Shown: positions 1 to 7,416 of the stretch, one piece after another | How the letters are laid out: each line of letters starts with the position of its first letter | Numbering within the stretch: position 1 is the stretch's first letter | Assembly (NCBI RefSeq): GCF_004327285.1 | Contig: NZ_QJUI01000021.1 | Span: forward strand, 1-64,000 | Reading direction: 5' to 3' | DNA length: 64,000 nucleotides | DNA from: Phytopseudomonas daroniae | Lineage (GTDB): Bacteria > Pseudomonadota > Gammaproteobacteria > Pseudomonadales > Pseudomonadaceae | The notes under the pieces: model-generated | The model's input: the letters and a program-made list of their open reading frames with translations, nothing else | Told to the model about the DNA's origin: nothing | Database searches by the model: none | Made by a program: the position numbers and the translations under genes

Positions 1-153
1 GATTATTCGTACCACTACGGCCTGGATCGCTTGGCTTGCCCAGGCAATGTGGCTCCATCTTCGCCCATTGGGCGTCGGTGAGTACAAGTCTAGTCATACC
101 CAAAATTTCACCACAGGAAGGCGGGGTGGGGAAAGCTGTATCTCAACAAGCCC
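1..153 (-). mobile_element. IS5-family insertion sequence, one end only (cut by window edge)
   Basis: The start of a transposase gene reads leftward off the window from 97. About 55 bases upstream of it the element appears to end, reading GGGCTTGTTGAGATACAGC inward from about 153 on the minus strand. The bases just outside complete a CTAG, the target preferred by the IS427 group of IS5 elements, with TA as the likely duplication. The flank at 154-172 resembles the end of the D-type repeat at 48870-48890 (CGCCCGCAAGGCTAG), so the element probably jumped into such a repeat. The other end, outside the window, is needed to confirm the boundaries. Confidence 0.7.
2..97 (-). CDS. IS5-family transposase, N-terminal 32 residues
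   Basis: The frame begins with ATG at 97 and reads MTRLVLTDAQWAKMEPHCLG..., ending in a GRSGTNN-like segment at the window edge. This matches the N-terminal domain of IS5/IS427 transposases, which typically open with LTDAQWA.(I/M)EP followed by a G-K-P-.-D-.-G-R-.-G-.-D-N stretch. The DDE catalytic residues lie beyond the window. Nothing in these 32 codons is broken, so the element may be intact. It stands next to the 3' end of the NAGGN peptidase gene and reads in the same direction as that operon. Confidence 0.75.
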   Translation of the reverse strand, partial: MTRLVLTDAQWAKMEPHCLGKPSDPGRSGTNN

Positions 154-185
154 TAGCCTTGCGGGCGATATGGACGCCCGGGCGG

Positions 186-1376
186 CTAGCTTTCTTTGTC
201 CCGATTACCGACCAGGCTATCGACCGTGGGCACCCGGGTGTCCGGTTCCATTTGTGCGTCGTGTTCCAGTTGGTGGCTGAAGCGTTCCAGGGAGCCGTTT
301 TCCGGCTGTGCGTCGCTTGCGAATACCGGTGGGCTGAGCAGGTAGGCGCTGAGCAGGCGGGAGAGGGCAGCGAGGCTGTCGATGTGGGTGCGCTCGTAGC
401 CGTGGGTGGCATCGCAGCCAAAGGCGATCAGTGCGGTGCGGATGTCATGGCCTGCGGTGACCGCCGACTGGGCGTCGCTATGGTAGTAGCGGAACAGGTC
501 GCGGCGTACGGGGATCTCGTTTTCGCTCGCCAGGCGCAGCAGCTGCCGCGACAGGTGATAGTCGTAGGGGCCGCCTGAGTCGTGCATGGCCACGCTGACG
601 GTGTGCTCGGTAGAGCGCTGGCCGGGGGCTACCGGGGCAATGTCGATACCGACGAATTCGCTGACGTCCCACGGCAGGGCCGCGGCGGCGCCTGAGCCGA
701 CTTCTTCGGTGATGGTGAACAGTGGGTGGCAGTCGATGTATGGCTCCTGGCCGCTTTCAACCACTGCCTTGAGTGCGGCGAGCAGCGCGGCGACGCCGGC
801 CTTGTCGTCCAGATGGCGGGCGCTGATATGGCCGCTTTCAGTGAACTCCGGTAGCGGGTCGAAGGCCACGAAATCGCCGACCGATACGCCCAGGCTCTCG
901 CAGTCGGCTCGGCTGGCGACCAGGGCGTCCAGGCGCAGTTCGACGTGATCCCAGGAGATCGGCATTTGGTCGACTTCGGTGTTGAACGCGTGCCCGGAGG
1001 CCATCAAGGGCAACACGCTGCCGCGCAACACACCGTGATCGCTGAATACGCTGACGCGGCTGCCTTCGGCGAAGCGGCTCGACCAGCAGCCAATGGCGGT
1101 CAGGCACAAACGACCGTTGTCCTTGATCTCGCGCACCATGGCGCCAATGGTGTCGAGGTGAACGGAGACCGCACGATCCGGGCTATAGCGGCGGCCCTTG
1201 AGTGTGCCGCGGATGGTGCCGCGACGGGTCATTTCGAAGGGGATACCGATTTCTGTCAGTCGCTCGGCAACGTAGCGCACGATGGTGTCGGTAAAACCGG
1301 TGGGGCTGGGAATGGCGAGCATTTCCAGCAGCACTTTCTGCATGTATTCGAGATCGGGTTCGGGAAGCTGCGACAT
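186..1376 (-). CDS. M42-family peptidase of the osmoprotectant NAGGN system
   Basis: This 396-residue metallopeptidase belongs to the M42 (glutamyl aminopeptidase/FrvX-like) family found with N-acetylglutaminylglutamine amide (NAGGN) synthesis genes. It presumably trims or recycles the dipeptide osmolyte; that role is inferred from context. Visible metal-site motifs are HLD at residues 73-75, HLDDKAG in the middle of the chain, the TEEVGSG acidic pair, a GIDIAP segment and a late THGYERTH histidine. I chose the ATG at 1376 because GGAGA lies just upstream and homologues begin MSQLPEPDLEYMQ; a longer frame opens at 1436 without support. It is the last gene of the asnO-ngg-peptidase set, but a repeat-bearing gap of about 370 bases separates it from ngg, so it may have its own promoter. 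Confidence 0.9.
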   Translation of the reverse strand: MSQLPEPDLEYMQKVLLEMLAIPSPTGFTDTIVRYVAERLTEIGIPFEMTRRGTIRGTLKGRRYSPDRAVSVHLDTIGAMVREIKDNGRLCLTAIGCWSSRFAEGSRVSVFSDHGVLRGSVLPLMASGHAFNTEVDQMPISWDHVELRLDALVASRADCESLGVSVGDFVAFDPLPEFTESGHISARHLDDKAGVAALLAALKAVVESGQEPYIDCHPLFTITEEVGSGAAAALPWDVSEFVGIDIAPVAPGQRSTEHTVSVAMHDSGGPYDYHLSRQLLRLASENEIPVRRDLFRYYHSDAQSAVTAGHDIRTALIAFGCDATHGYERTHIDSLAALSRLLSAYLLSPPVFASDAQPENGSLERFSHQLEHDAQMEPDTRVPTVDSLVGNRDKES

Positions 1377-1563
1377 GGGATCTCCATCTATGACGGGGAT
1401 GGGCCGCCGAGCGGCGTCAGTCCTGGGTGAATGCATGACGCCCTGTCGACGGACGGTAAATCAGGTCTGAGTTATATGCTGACCTGCGATAACGGCGAGG
1501 GTTTCCTGCCGGGCTAGCGTTGGGTCGATCGATGGGTATCGTCGCTTCGCTCCTCGACCCATC

Positions 1564-1700
1564 CTAGTGTGGCGTCACACATCAAATGTTGTATCCGAGC
1601 GATTGGGCTGAGTGGTCGCTCAACGGCGGGAGTGGACGCTCACTCCGTAGGGTGGATGACGCTCTTTTCATCCACCATTGCGATTGCAGAGCGGTGGACG
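1564..1700 (-). repeat. D-type intergenic repeat, partial, carrying hairpin module B
   Basis: Bases 1569-1636 are the reverse complement of the 3' shell sequence also seen at 32461-32520 and 49141-49202 (GTCACACATCA, then GATTGGGCTGAGTGGTCGCT). Next to it, 1647-1700 is hairpin module B, with GTGGATGA/TCATCCAC arms. The other shell end was not found, so this copy looks partial. It fills most of the gap between ngg and the peptidase gene; I see no coding sequence in that gap. Confidence 0.75.
1647..1700. repeat. Hairpin module B, copy 1
   Basis: GTAGGGTGGATGACGC is followed by TCATCCACC and a second GGTGGACG segment. The same module occurs at 32373-32448, 36034-36120 and 52093-52182, with a variant near 6023-6087. 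Confidence 0.8.
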
Positions 1701-1747
1701 GGTCGGGCCGCGTAGGTGAAACCTATCAATCCGTATAATGAGAAGAC

Positions 1748-3490
1748 TCAATCGCCCACGCCATGGCTGAGCGGGAACAGCAGATCGATGAAGCGCTCTG
1801 CGGTCGGCTGTGGTTCGTGGTTGGCGAGGCCGGCGCGCTCGTTGGCTTCGATGAACACATACTCGGGCTGATCCGCCGCAGGCACCAGCAGGTCGAGGCC
1901 CACTACCGGAATGTCCAGCGCACGGGCGGCTTTCACCGCTGCTTCGGCGAGCGTTGGGTGAAGGATGGCGGTGACGTCCTCGAGGATGCCGCCAGTATGC
2001 AGGTTGGCGGTCTTGCGTACGGCCATGCGTTTGCCCTGGGGCAGTATGCTGTCGTAGTCGTAACCGGCGGCGTGCAGGGTGCGCAGGGTTTCGGCATCCT
2101 TTGGGATACGGCTTTCGCCATCCGTGGCAGCTTGGCGCCGCCGGCTTTGCGCATCGATCAGCTCGCCAATGGTGTGGCGACCGTCGCCGAGCACTTCTGC
2201 CGGACGGCGGATCGCGGCGGCAACCACTTCGAAACCGATCACCACGATGCGCAGGTCGAAACCTTCGTGGTAGCTCTCCAGCAATACGCGTTCATCGAAG
2301 GGGCGGGCGCGCTCGATGGCCGCCTGCACATCGGCCGGCGTGCGCAGGTCGACTGCCACGCCCTGGCCTTGTTCGCCGTCCACGGGTTTGACCACCAGGC
2401 TGCCGTGCTCGGCGAGAAATGCCGCGTTCTCTTCGGCACTGCCCGCCAGGCGCTGGGCCGGCAGGCTGAGGCCGGCGCGGCTGAGGGTGCGATGGGTCAG
2501 GCGCTTGTCCTGGCACAGGGTCATGGTCACGGCGCTGGTCAGGTCGGTCAGCGACTCGCGGCAGCGGATACGGCGGCCGCCTTGGCTGAGGGTGAACAGG
2601 CCGGCCTCTGCATCATCGATATGGGCTTCGATACCGCGACGACGGGCTTCGTCGACGATGATGCGCGCATAAGGGTTGAGGTTGTCGTCCGGGCCAGGGC
2701 CGAGAAACAGCGGCTGGTTGATGCCGTTCTTGCGCTTGATGCTGAAGGTCTGCAGCTCACGAAAGCCGAGTTTGGCGTAGAGCTTCTTGGCCTGGCCGTT
2801 GTCATGCAGTACCGACAGGTCGAGGTGGCTCAGGCCGCGGCTCATGAAGTGTTCGATCAGGTGGCGCACCAGGACTTCGCCAACGCCGGGGCGGCTACAG
2901 GCTGGGTCGACCGCCAGGCACCACAGGCTGCTGCCGTTTTCAGGATCGTGATAGGCCTTCTGGTGGTTAAGGCCCATCACGCTGCCGATCACCGCGCCGC
3001 TGTCTTCATCCTCGGCCAGCCAGTAGACCGGGCCGCCCTGATGACGAGGCGTCAGTTTTTCCGTGTCGATGGGCAGCATGCCGCGGGTCTGGTACAGGCA
3101 GTTGATCGCCTGCCAGTCTTCCGGCGTCTGCGCACGGCGTACGCGAAAACCACGGAAGCCTCGACGAGCCTGGCGATAGTCGCTGAACCACAGGCGCAGG
3201 GTGTCCGACGGATCGAGAAACAACTGTTGCGGCGCCTGGGCCAGTACCTGCTGTGGCGCGGCGACGTAGAGGGCGATGTCGCGCTCGCCGGGCTCTTCGC
3301 TGAGTAGCTCTTCAGCCAGCATGGCAGCATCAGGGAACGTATGTCCGATCAGCAGCCGTCCCCAGCCGCAATGCACGAGCTGTGGTTGGCTGATGCCGTC
3401 GCCGTGCTCTTCGGCGAAACGGGCCTGCAGGCGTTCATAGGAGGGGGATTGGCCCCGGAGGAGGCGTTGATTGTGGGCAGTGGCTCGCAT
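1748..3490 (-). CDS. ngg: N-acetylglutaminylglutamine synthetase (GNAT plus ATP-grasp)
   Basis: This 580-residue two-domain enzyme builds the acetylated glutamine dipeptide that is the precursor of the osmolyte NAGGN. Residues of about 105-255 form a GNAT acetyltransferase domain (FRVRRAQTPEDWQAI at its start, acetyl-CoA loop around CSRPGVGEVLVRHL). Residues of about 300-575 form an ATP-grasp ligase domain with the nucleotide-binding segment VVKPVDGEQGQGV and a late FIEANERAG motif. This fusion is diagnostic for the family, and the length is normal. The ATG at 3490 has AAGGAA about eight bases upstream. The gene lies 133 bases downstream of asnO on the same strand, with a strong hairpin between them. 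NAGGN genes are generally induced by high osmolarity; no specific osmotic promoter could be recognised here. Confidence 0.93.
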   Translation of the reverse strand: MRATAHNQRLLRGQSPSYERLQARFAEEHGDGISQPQLVHCGWGRLLIGHTFPDAAMLAEELLSEEPGERDIALYVAAPQQVLAQAPQQLFLDPSDTLRLWFSDYRQARRGFRGFRVRRAQTPEDWQAINCLYQTRGMLPIDTEKLTPRHQGGPVYWLAEDEDSGAVIGSVMGLNHQKAYHDPENGSSLWCLAVDPACSRPGVGEVLVRHLIEHFMSRGLSHLDLSVLHDNGQAKKLYAKLGFRELQTFSIKRKNGINQPLFLGPGPDDNLNPYARIIVDEARRRGIEAHIDDAEAGLFTLSQGGRRIRCRESLTDLTSAVTMTLCQDKRLTHRTLSRAGLSLPAQRLAGSAEENAAFLAEHGSLVVKPVDGEQGQGVAVDLRTPADVQAAIERARPFDERVLLESYHEGFDLRIVVIGFEVVAAAIRRPAEVLGDGRHTIGELIDAQSRRRQAATDGESRIPKDAETLRTLHAAGYDYDSILPQGKRMAVRKTANLHTGGILEDVTAILHPTLAEAAVKAARALDIPVVGLDLLVPAADQPEYVFIEANERAGLANHEPQPTAERFIDLLFPLSHGVGD

Positions 3491-3594
3491 TGGAGAATGT
3501 TCCTTTGCTTTCGCATATCCGGCTTTCGCCGGCTATCGGTTGACCTGTCTGCTAATCCGCGGCGAGGCGAATGCGGTCATTCCTGTTGAGTTAC

Positions 3595-3614
3595 GGGGGA
3601 GCAGTGGCTCCCCC
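3595..3614 (-). promoter_or_regulatory. Perfect hairpin between asnO and ngg
   Basis: An 8-bp GC-rich stem (GGGGGAGC with GCTCCCCC) closes a four-base loop, 10 bases past the asnO stop codon. No run of T follows on the minus strand, so it is more likely an RNA-stability or partial-attenuation element than a full terminator. A smaller CCGGC/GCCGG hairpin lies near 3520-3533. Confidence 0.6.
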
Positions 3615-3623
3615 GGTTCGTCA

Positions 3624-5393
3624 TTACAGCCCCTGTTCACTCAGCCACAGGTTCAGTGCCGCCAACTGCCACAGTTTGGAGCCACGCAGTGGCGTCAATT
3701 GGCCTTGTGGATCGGTCAGCAGGCGGTCGAGCATCTGCGGATTGAAGATGCCGCGATCATGGGCCGGATCGACCAGCAGATCGCGTACCCAACCGAGCGT
3801 CGCGCCTTCCAGATGCTTGAGACCCGGCACCGGGAAGTAACCCTTCTTGCGGTCGATGACCTCGGAAGGGATGACCTTGCGCGCCGCTTCCTTGAGCACG
3901 TACTTGCCGCCTTCCGGCAGTTTGAACTGCCCGGGGATGCGCGCGGACAATTCGGCCAGGCGGTAGTCCAGGAACGGCGTACGCGCTTCCAGGCCCCAGG
4001 CCATGGTCATGTTGTCCACGCGCTTGACCGGGTCGTCGACCAGCATCACCGTGCTGTCCAGGCGCAGGGCCTTGTCCACGGCGGCGTCGGCGCCAGGCTG
4101 GGCGAAGTGCTGGCGGACGAATTCGCCGGCCATGTCATCGGTCAGCCAGGCGGGCTGCACGCAGGCAGCGTACTCGTCGTGCTCGCGGTCGAAGAAGGCC
4201 TTGCGGTAAGCGCTGAAGGCGTCTTCGGCACCATCGACCAGCGGATACCAGTGGTAGCCGGCGAACAGCTCATCGGCACCCTGGCCGCTCTGCACCACTT
4301 TGCAGTGCTTGGCCACTTCCCGCGATAGCAGGTAGAAGGCGATGCAGTCGTGGCTGACCATCGGCTCGCTCATGGCGCGGAAGGCGGCTGGCAGTTGATC
4401 GAGAATCTCGTTCTCGCCGATGCGCAACTGGTGATGCTGGGTGCCGAAGCGTTTGGCGATCAGATCCGAGTACTGGAATTCGTCGCCACGCTCGCCGCCG
4501 GCATCCTGGAAACCGATGGAAAAGGTCAGCAGGTTGTCGACGCCCGCTTCACGCAGCAGGCCGACCAGCATGCTGGAGTCGACGCCGCCGGAGAGCAGCA
4601 CGCCGACATCGACCGCCGCGCGCTGACGGATCGAAACCGCCTCGCGCATGCCGTCGAGCACCGCATCGCGCCACTCTTCGAAACCGTAGTTGGCTTCCTC
4701 GGCTTTCGGGCCGTAGTTCAGCGTCCACCAGACCTTCTGCTCGACCTTGCCGTTGATGTCGATGCGCATCCAGGTGGCCGGCGGCAGCTTCTCGACACCG
4801 GCAAGAATGGTGCGCGGTGCCGGTACCACGGCATGGAAGTTCAGGTAGTGGTTGAGCGCGATAGGGTCGAGGGTCTTGGCGATATCGCCGCCTTGCAGCA
4901 AGGCTGGCAGGCTGGAGGCGAAACGCAGGCGATCCCTGGTCTTGGAAAGATACAGCGGCTTTACGCCAAGACGGTCACGGGCGATGAACAACTGTTGGCT
5001 GTCGCGCTCCCAGATGGCGAAGGCGAACATGCCGTTGAGCTTGGGCAGCAGGTCTGTGCCCCAGGCGTGATAGCCCTTGAGCAGCACTTCGGTATCGCCG
5101 CCCGAGAAGAAGCGATAGCCAAGCTGTTCCAGCTCGCTGCGCAGTTCCGGGTAGTTGTAGATGGCGCCGTTGAAGACCATCGACAGGCCGAGATCGTTAT
5201 CGATCATCGGCTGGCCCGAGGCTTCGGCGAGATCCATGATTTTCAGTCGACGGTGGCCGAAGGCGACAGGGCCGCGGCTGTGGAAGCCATGGGCGTCGGG
5301 GCCACGTGGGGCGAGGTGGTGGGTGATGCGTTCGACGGCAGCCAGGTCGGCCGGTCGGTTATCGAAGCGTAATTCGCCTGCTATTCCGCACAT
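3624..5393 (-). CDS. asnO: N-acetylglutaminylglutamine amidotransferase (asparagine synthase-like)
   Basis: This 589-residue class II glutamine amidotransferase converts the acetyl-dipeptide to its amide, the last step of NAGGN synthesis. The N-terminal glutaminase domain begins MCGIAGELRF, so Cys2 is the nucleophile once Met is removed. The synthetase domain starts around residue 230 and carries the ATP pyrophosphatase loop LLSGGVDSSMLVG. Length and both active sites are intact. The start is fixed by the need for Cys2 and by an in-frame TAG two codons upstream. It is the first gene of the NAGGN set and is followed by ngg. The sequence just before the ATG has no close Shine-Dalgarno; an AAGGAGG lies further up (see 5397-5435). 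Confidence 0.93.
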   Translation of the reverse strand: MCGIAGELRFDNRPADLAAVERITHHLAPRGPDAHGFHSRGPVAFGHRRLKIMDLAEASGQPMIDNDLGLSMVFNGAIYNYPELRSELEQLGYRFFSGGDTEVLLKGYHAWGTDLLPKLNGMFAFAIWERDSQQLFIARDRLGVKPLYLSKTRDRLRFASSLPALLQGGDIAKTLDPIALNHYLNFHAVVPAPRTILAGVEKLPPATWMRIDINGKVEQKVWWTLNYGPKAEEANYGFEEWRDAVLDGMREAVSIRQRAAVDVGVLLSGGVDSSMLVGLLREAGVDNLLTFSIGFQDAGGERGDEFQYSDLIAKRFGTQHHQLRIGENEILDQLPAAFRAMSEPMVSHDCIAFYLLSREVAKHCKVVQSGQGADELFAGYHWYPLVDGAEDAFSAYRKAFFDREHDEYAACVQPAWLTDDMAGEFVRQHFAQPGADAAVDKALRLDSTVMLVDDPVKRVDNMTMAWGLEARTPFLDYRLAELSARIPGQFKLPEGGKYVLKEAARKVIPSEVIDRKKGYFPVPGLKHLEGATLGWVRDLLVDPAHDRGIFNPQMLDRLLTDPQGQLTPLRGSKLWQLAALNLWLSEQGL

Positions 5394-5396
5394 AGT

Positions 5397-5435
5397 CTAT
5401 AAAGCCCGCATATGTCCTGGGCTCTGTTCCTCCTT
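5397..5435 (-). promoter_or_regulatory. Displaced Shine-Dalgarno and four-codon upstream ORF before asnO
   Basis: On the minus strand AAGGAGG (5435-5429) is followed 17 bases later by ATG CGG GCT TTA TAG (5411-5397). Three bases after that TAG comes the asnO ATG, in the same frame. The mini-ORF encodes M-R-A-L. The strong ribosome site is too far from either ATG by normal rules. It could be used through RNA folding or by coupled re-initiation; this is inference only. Confidence 0.4.
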
Positions 5436-5758
5436 AACTTCAGTCCGTACCAGTTGTGTACCGGTTCTGAGTTCCAGCACGCTCCAGAGCGCGCCGGAGA
5501 CGATCAAACATTGTGTATGGAGCTGATGCGCGTCAGCTGCAGCACATCAGTTCCGAGCTTTTTGAGTCGCCTCGGTACGCGAATGTTCAATAAACTGACG
5601 GGCCGCCCGATCAGGCCCATCGAGCAATAGCGTCCCCTGTGCATGAATGGCGGTCAACCCCGCGATGGCTATCGTCGCTGTTCCTGACCCATCTACGGGC
5701 TCAGAACCTGTTCACGATCTTTCGAGCAATGACAGCAGAAAGGCGGGAGCGGACAGTC

Positions 5759-5807
5759 GTAGGATGGGTGAAACCCATCGGAAATTGATGGGTTTCACCC
5801 ATCCTAC
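5759..5807. repeat. Hairpin module A, copy 1 (perfect palindrome)
   Basis: Two perfectly complementary 21-base arms starting GTAGGATGGGTGAAACCC surround a seven-base loop. The same module is at 52011-52060 and, with a 13-base insertion in one arm, at 48992-49054. Confidence 0.85.
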
Positions 5808-5839
5808 GGGCTAATCCAAGCTACAGGTCGTGGCCGAAC

Positions 5840-5913
5840 GTAGCCTGGATTAGCCGCAGGCGTAATCCGGGGCCGAAGGCCGTGATCCATGGTTCAACGC
5901 GGGTCACCGACCG
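5840..5913. repeat. REP-like module C, copy 1
   Basis: The module begins GTAGCCTGGATTAGCCGCAG and can fold through GGATTA/TAATCC with GCC/GGC inside; it ends GGTCACCGACCG. Nearly identical copies are at 36155-36228 and 49067-49140. Confidence 0.8.
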
Positions 5914-6022
5914 TCCGCTTACGCCACATTGCCGCCGATCTATAGGGATACGGGTTCCTGTTTGCCAAGTGCACAAAGATCGTGAACAGGCTCTCAGGCA
6001 ATTGGCAGTAAGTAGGGGAGAT

Positions 6023-6087
6023 CGGGGCGCGTAGCTGACGCTTTTTTTGTTGTATCGGTGGATCGATGAAGCGTGATCCACCCTACG
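6023..6087. repeat. Module B variant
   Basis: GGGGCGCGTAGCTGACGCTT is followed by GGTGGATCGATGAAGCGTG and GATCCACCCTAC. This resembles the right half of module B at 52093-52182, inverted in part. It lies between MITE 1 and the transposase remnant. The rest of 5436-6157 shows no coding sequence. Confidence 0.55.
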
Positions 6088-6157
6088 GCGCTTGCAGTGC
6101 TCCCGCAGTCATTTCGCGCCGGGGCGACGTTCCTAACGCGGTGGGCTGGCGATATGC

Positions 6158-6397
6158 TTACAGCCAGATTGCGTCCCAGTGCGGGTAGTCGCCTACTCGT
6201 GTGACCAATCCAGCGCGTACTGGATTTGCCACGATGTAGCGGGCTATGCCAAGCACATCGTCTTCACTACGCAAGGCATGATCGTGGAAGCCTTTCTGCC
6301 AGATTGACCCGCCAAAACGCTTGGCTGACAGCGATTTCACTCTCCCAACGAGTTGTGACAGTGTTCCTTGCTGCAGTTGTAGGAGCCAATGCAGAGA
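6158..6397 (-). pseudogene. Truncated REP-associated tyrosine transposase (RAYT)
   Basis: The last 79 codons of a Y1-type RAYT remain: HWLLQLQQGTLSQLVGRVKS, then a SIWQKGFHDHALRSEDD segment, then ARYIVANPVRAGLV and a final DYPHWDAIWL before TAA. In RAYTs the first histidines of the HUH metal motif precede HW; here the reading frame looks shifted by one base just upstream (a GTGGCCGATCT stretch where a codon for M-P-D-H would be expected) and the N-terminal half is gone. Transposition proteins of this group are associated with REP sequences, and REP-like modules lie directly beside it. The remnant stands at the left edge of the catabolic island. Confidence 0.8.
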
Positions 6398-6507
6398 TCG
6401 GCCACTCGATCTTTCAATCCCTGGGTATTTTCCTTTGGGCAAACTAAGCAGGGAGGCCCTCGAAGGCTTGCGGATATCGCTTTTATGCCAAGATGGCCGG
6501 CTTGGCT

Positions 6508-7362
6508 TTAACAGCAGCTCTGCAGGCGCTGGGCGCACACCTGCAGGACTTCGGCTTCGGGGCGCCGCCACCAGTTGTCTCGGGAGAAGATCTCTACCTC
6601 CATGAGCCCTGTATAGCCAGCCTGTTCGGTGGTATGGCGCAGGCTCGGTAAATCGATGACCCCGTCGCCCATCATTCCGCGATCCAGCAGCAGGTCGCGG
6701 GTCGGTACCAGCCAGTCGCACAGGTGCAGGCCGAGAATGCGCCGGTTCGCGCCGGCCCGCCGGATCTGCGTGTGCAGTTCGGGATCCCACCAGCAATGGT
6801 AGGCGTCTATGGCAACGCCCAGGTACTGGTATTCGGGCTCCAGCAGTTCGCACAGATCCAGTGCCTGCTGCAGCGTCGACAGGCATGAGCGGTCGGCCGC
6901 ATACATGGGGTGCAGGGGCTCGAGGGCGAGGGGCACGGCGTACTGCCGGGCGTATTCGAGCAGCCGGGCGACGCTTTCGAGTACCTGTCGGCGGGCGCCG
7001 GGCAGATCCTTGGAACCTTCCGGCAGGCCGCCGACCACCATCACGAAGCATTCCGCTCCCAGCAGCGCCGCCTGTTCCAGGGCGCGGCGATTGTCTTCGA
7101 TGTTGGCGGCCAGGCCCGCCGCGTCGCTGGCCGGCAGATAGGTGGAGCGGCAATAGCTGCTGACCTTGAGGCCGGCAGCGCGAATGTGCCGAGCGACCCT
7201 GGCGACGTCGCAGCCGTCGAGGTCGCGGCGCCAGGGGGCGATGGCGCCGAAACCGGCGCGGGCGACCCGCTCCACCACCTGCTCGATGGGCAGGCGGTGG
7301 CCGAGGGTGGCGGTGTTGATCGAGCACAGATCCAGGCGGTTCTGCAGGGGGCGTAGTGACAT
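6508..7362 (-). CDS. Sugar phosphate isomerase/epimerase-family TIM-barrel protein
   Basis: This 284-residue protein belongs to the AP-endonuclease-2/xylose-isomerase-like TIM-barrel superfamily, whose members isomerise, epimerise or cleave sugars and related compounds using a divalent metal. Likely metal-site segments are PLALEPLHPMY (Glu), VAIDAYHCWWDP (Asp, His), LHLCDW (His) and LMEVEIFS (Glu), spread along the chain as in the family. AGGAGAGAACC just precedes the ATG at 7362. It is the last gene of a leftward unit, 54 bases after the DUF993 gene. The specific reaction cannot be told; a pairing with the DUF993 aldolase-like protein suggests late carbon-skeleton steps. Confidence 0.85.
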   Translation of the reverse strand: MSLRPLQNRLDLCSINTATLGHRLPIEQVVERVARAGFGAIAPWRRDLDGCDVARVARHIRAAGLKVSSYCRSTYLPASDAAGLAANIEDNRRALEQAALLGAECFVMVVGGLPEGSKDLPGARRQVLESVARLLEYARQYAVPLALEPLHPMYAADRSCLSTLQQALDLCELLEPEYQYLGVAIDAYHCWWDPELHTQIRRAGANRRILGLHLCDWLVPTRDLLLDRGMMGDGVIDLPSLRHTTEQAGYTGLMEVEIFSRDNWWRRPEAEVLQVCAQRLQSCC

Positions 7363-7416
7363 GGTTCTCTCCTGGGGGGATCAGCGCTGCCGCTGCAGCG
7401 CTGGGAGGCCCGCGGG

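Larger units (their letters stand above)
5704..5993. mobile_element. MITE-like element 1, 290 bp, with IS5-type ends
   Basis: The left end reads GAACCTGTTCACGATCTTT and the right end, reverse-complemented, GAGCCTGTTCACGATCTTT. TCA flanks both sides (5701-5703 and 5994-5996), which fits the 3-bp TNA duplications of IS5-family elements. No protein is encoded. Inside are hairpin module A (5759-5807) and module C (5840-5913). A second element with the same ends lies at 51939-52243. Confidence 0.75.

Noticed and set aside
6158-7327. A single 389-residue protein
   Set aside because: It is a chance joining of the RAYT remnant with an out-of-frame reading of the isomerase gene at 6508-7362.
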